Assembly (NCBI GenBank): GCA_017543645.1 | Contig: JAFYFR010000021.1 | Coordinates: 1-25,068 of the forward strand | Length of the DNA: 25,068 nt | Origin: Bacteroidales bacterium | GTDB lineage: Bacteria; Bacteroidota; Bacteroidia; Bacteroidales; UBA3824 | Direction of reading: 5' to 3' | Shown: one piece after another, positions 24,715 to 25,068 of the stretch | Layout of the letters: every line of letters starts with the position of its first letter | Position numbering within the stretch: position 1 is the stretch's first letter | Notes under the pieces: model-generated | Seen by the model: only the letters and a program-made list of their open reading frames with translations | Databases searched by the model: none | What the model was told of the DNA's origin: nothing | Position numbers and translations under genes: made by a program

Positions 24715-24816
24715 TTTAACCACGGAATTTTTTTAACCGCGGAACAATTATTTTAACCACGGAACACACCAAAAGCACGGGAATAAGTATGTGTTATAAG
24801 TGTGTACCGTGGTTAA
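24715..24816. repeat. Intergenic repeat cluster with a 17-bp inverted repeat
   Basis: Three direct copies of TTTAACCACGGAA (24715-24727; 24732-24745 with one change; 24752-24765) are followed by an inverted copy. Arms TTAACCACGGAACACAC (24753-24769) and GTGTGTACCGTGGTTAA (24800-24816) pair over 17 positions with one mismatch around a 30-base loop. It lies directly after the esterase gene and could form a transcript-end hairpin, but lacks a clean T-run. It looks like a dispersed palindromic repeat or small non-autonomous element. Confidence 0.75.
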
Positions 24817-24846
24817 TTGTTTTTATACATCAAACAAGATTTTTAT

Positions 24847-24854
24847 TACCTTTG
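24847..24854 (+). promoter_or_regulatory. -7 promoter box for the right-edge surface protein gene
   Basis: TACCTTTG is an exact TAnnTTTG match 28 bases before the ATG at 24883. The -33 region is weak (ATTG at 24816-24819, 27 bases away). Confidence 0.45.
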
Positions 24855-24882
24855 CCCTATCAAACCATAAATATATCTCACT

Positions 24883-25068
24883 ATGAAAAAACTAAGCATA
24901 CTGTTGATTCTTTTACTATTCCTATGTATCGATGCCTATTCGCAAAAAGTAGCATACGCGGTATTTAAAGGCAGTACTTTGACTTTTTATTATGACGATA
25001 AAAAGCCGGAGGGGGCTTATGATGTGGAAAAAAAGGTAGCAGACATAATACCTTTATCGAACATAATA
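24883..25068 (+). CDS. Secreted/surface protein, N-terminal fragment (runs off right edge)
   Basis: An ATG at 24883 opens 62 codons with no stop to the window end. It begins with a signal peptide (MKKLSILLILLLFLCIDAYSQ), and the mature part reads KVAYAVFKGSTLTFYYDDKK. The phrase AYAVF...TLTFYYDDKKPEG resembles the N-terminal module of BspA-like leucine-rich-repeat surface proteins of Bacteroidales, where a 'yavl..g.tLtFYyd..k' strand pair is common. The family call is tentative because only the start is visible. Confidence 0.7.
   Translation, partial: MKKLSILLILLLFLCIDAYSQKVAYAVFKGSTLTFYYDDKKPEGAYDVEKKVADIIPLSNII

Noticed and set aside
1..25068. CRISPR arrays, tRNA/rRNA genes, insertion sequences, riboswitches
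   Set aside because: I read the window for regularly spaced repeats, cloverleaf-like or rRNA-like segments, and transposase genes with terminal inverted repeats, and found none. No conserved riboswitch core was evident upstream of dxs, tkt or the transporter gene.

Overview
The window looks like a Bacteroidales (Bacteroidota) chromosome. The evidence is a type IX secretion (T9SS) C-terminal sorting domain, several small outer-membrane beta-barrels, a FadL-type channel, abundant lipoproteins, a Bacteroidota-type transketolase, weak or absent Shine-Dalgarno sequences, and repeated promoter boxes of the form TAnnTTTG (TATATTTG, TATCTTTG, TACCTTTG, TATTTTTG), the Bacteroidota -7 element. The genus cannot be fixed from the sequence. 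Most of the window is ordinary housekeeping and envelope DNA. The right third (about 19.6-25.1 kb) is more accessory in character.

Layout. At 1-348 (minus) is the N-terminal part of an Rpn/PD-(D/E)XK nuclease that leaves the window. At 539-2862 (plus) are a secreted protein of unknown function and a FadL/OMPP1 outer-membrane transporter. At 2935-5348 (minus) are RNase HI and a tight cluster of a TPR lipoprotein, a YqeY/GatB-like protein and a TrmH-family RNA methyltransferase. At 5493-7763 (plus) is a membrane-anchored multi-PAS protein that ends straight after its histidine-kinase dimerisation domain. At 7830-12262 (minus) are a small acidic lipoprotein, transketolase, and a hybrid receiver/kinase/receiver protein. 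At 12474-16234 (plus) is an operon of a PASTA-domain membrane protein, a T9SS cargo protein and an RluD-type pseudouridine synthase. At 16357-17721 (plus) are two outer-membrane barrels. At 17723-19630 (minus) is dxs of the MEP isoprenoid pathway. At 19930-24708 (plus) are a 92-residue Rpn-like stub, a periplasm-directed TPR-CHAT (caspase-like) peptidase, a radical SAM/SPASM enzyme and a secreted type-B carboxylesterase. An intergenic repeat cluster follows, then the start of a secreted or surface protein that runs off the right edge.

The points most worth a second look are: (a) a PAS/HisKA protein lacking any ATPase domain, with a terminator directly behind it; (b) the second receiver of the hybrid kinase, which has lost its phospho-acceptor Asp (Asn) and its conserved Lys (Arg); (c) the CHAT peptidase, whose last roughly 20 family-typical residues survive in two other reading frames; (d) the neighbourhood of the mini-Rpn protein, CHAT peptidase and radical SAM enzyme; and (e) a 17-bp nearly perfect inverted repeat plus direct repeats at 24.7-24.8 kb. 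No CRISPR array, tRNA, rRNA or insertion sequence was seen. No gene-free stretch exceeds 300 bases.
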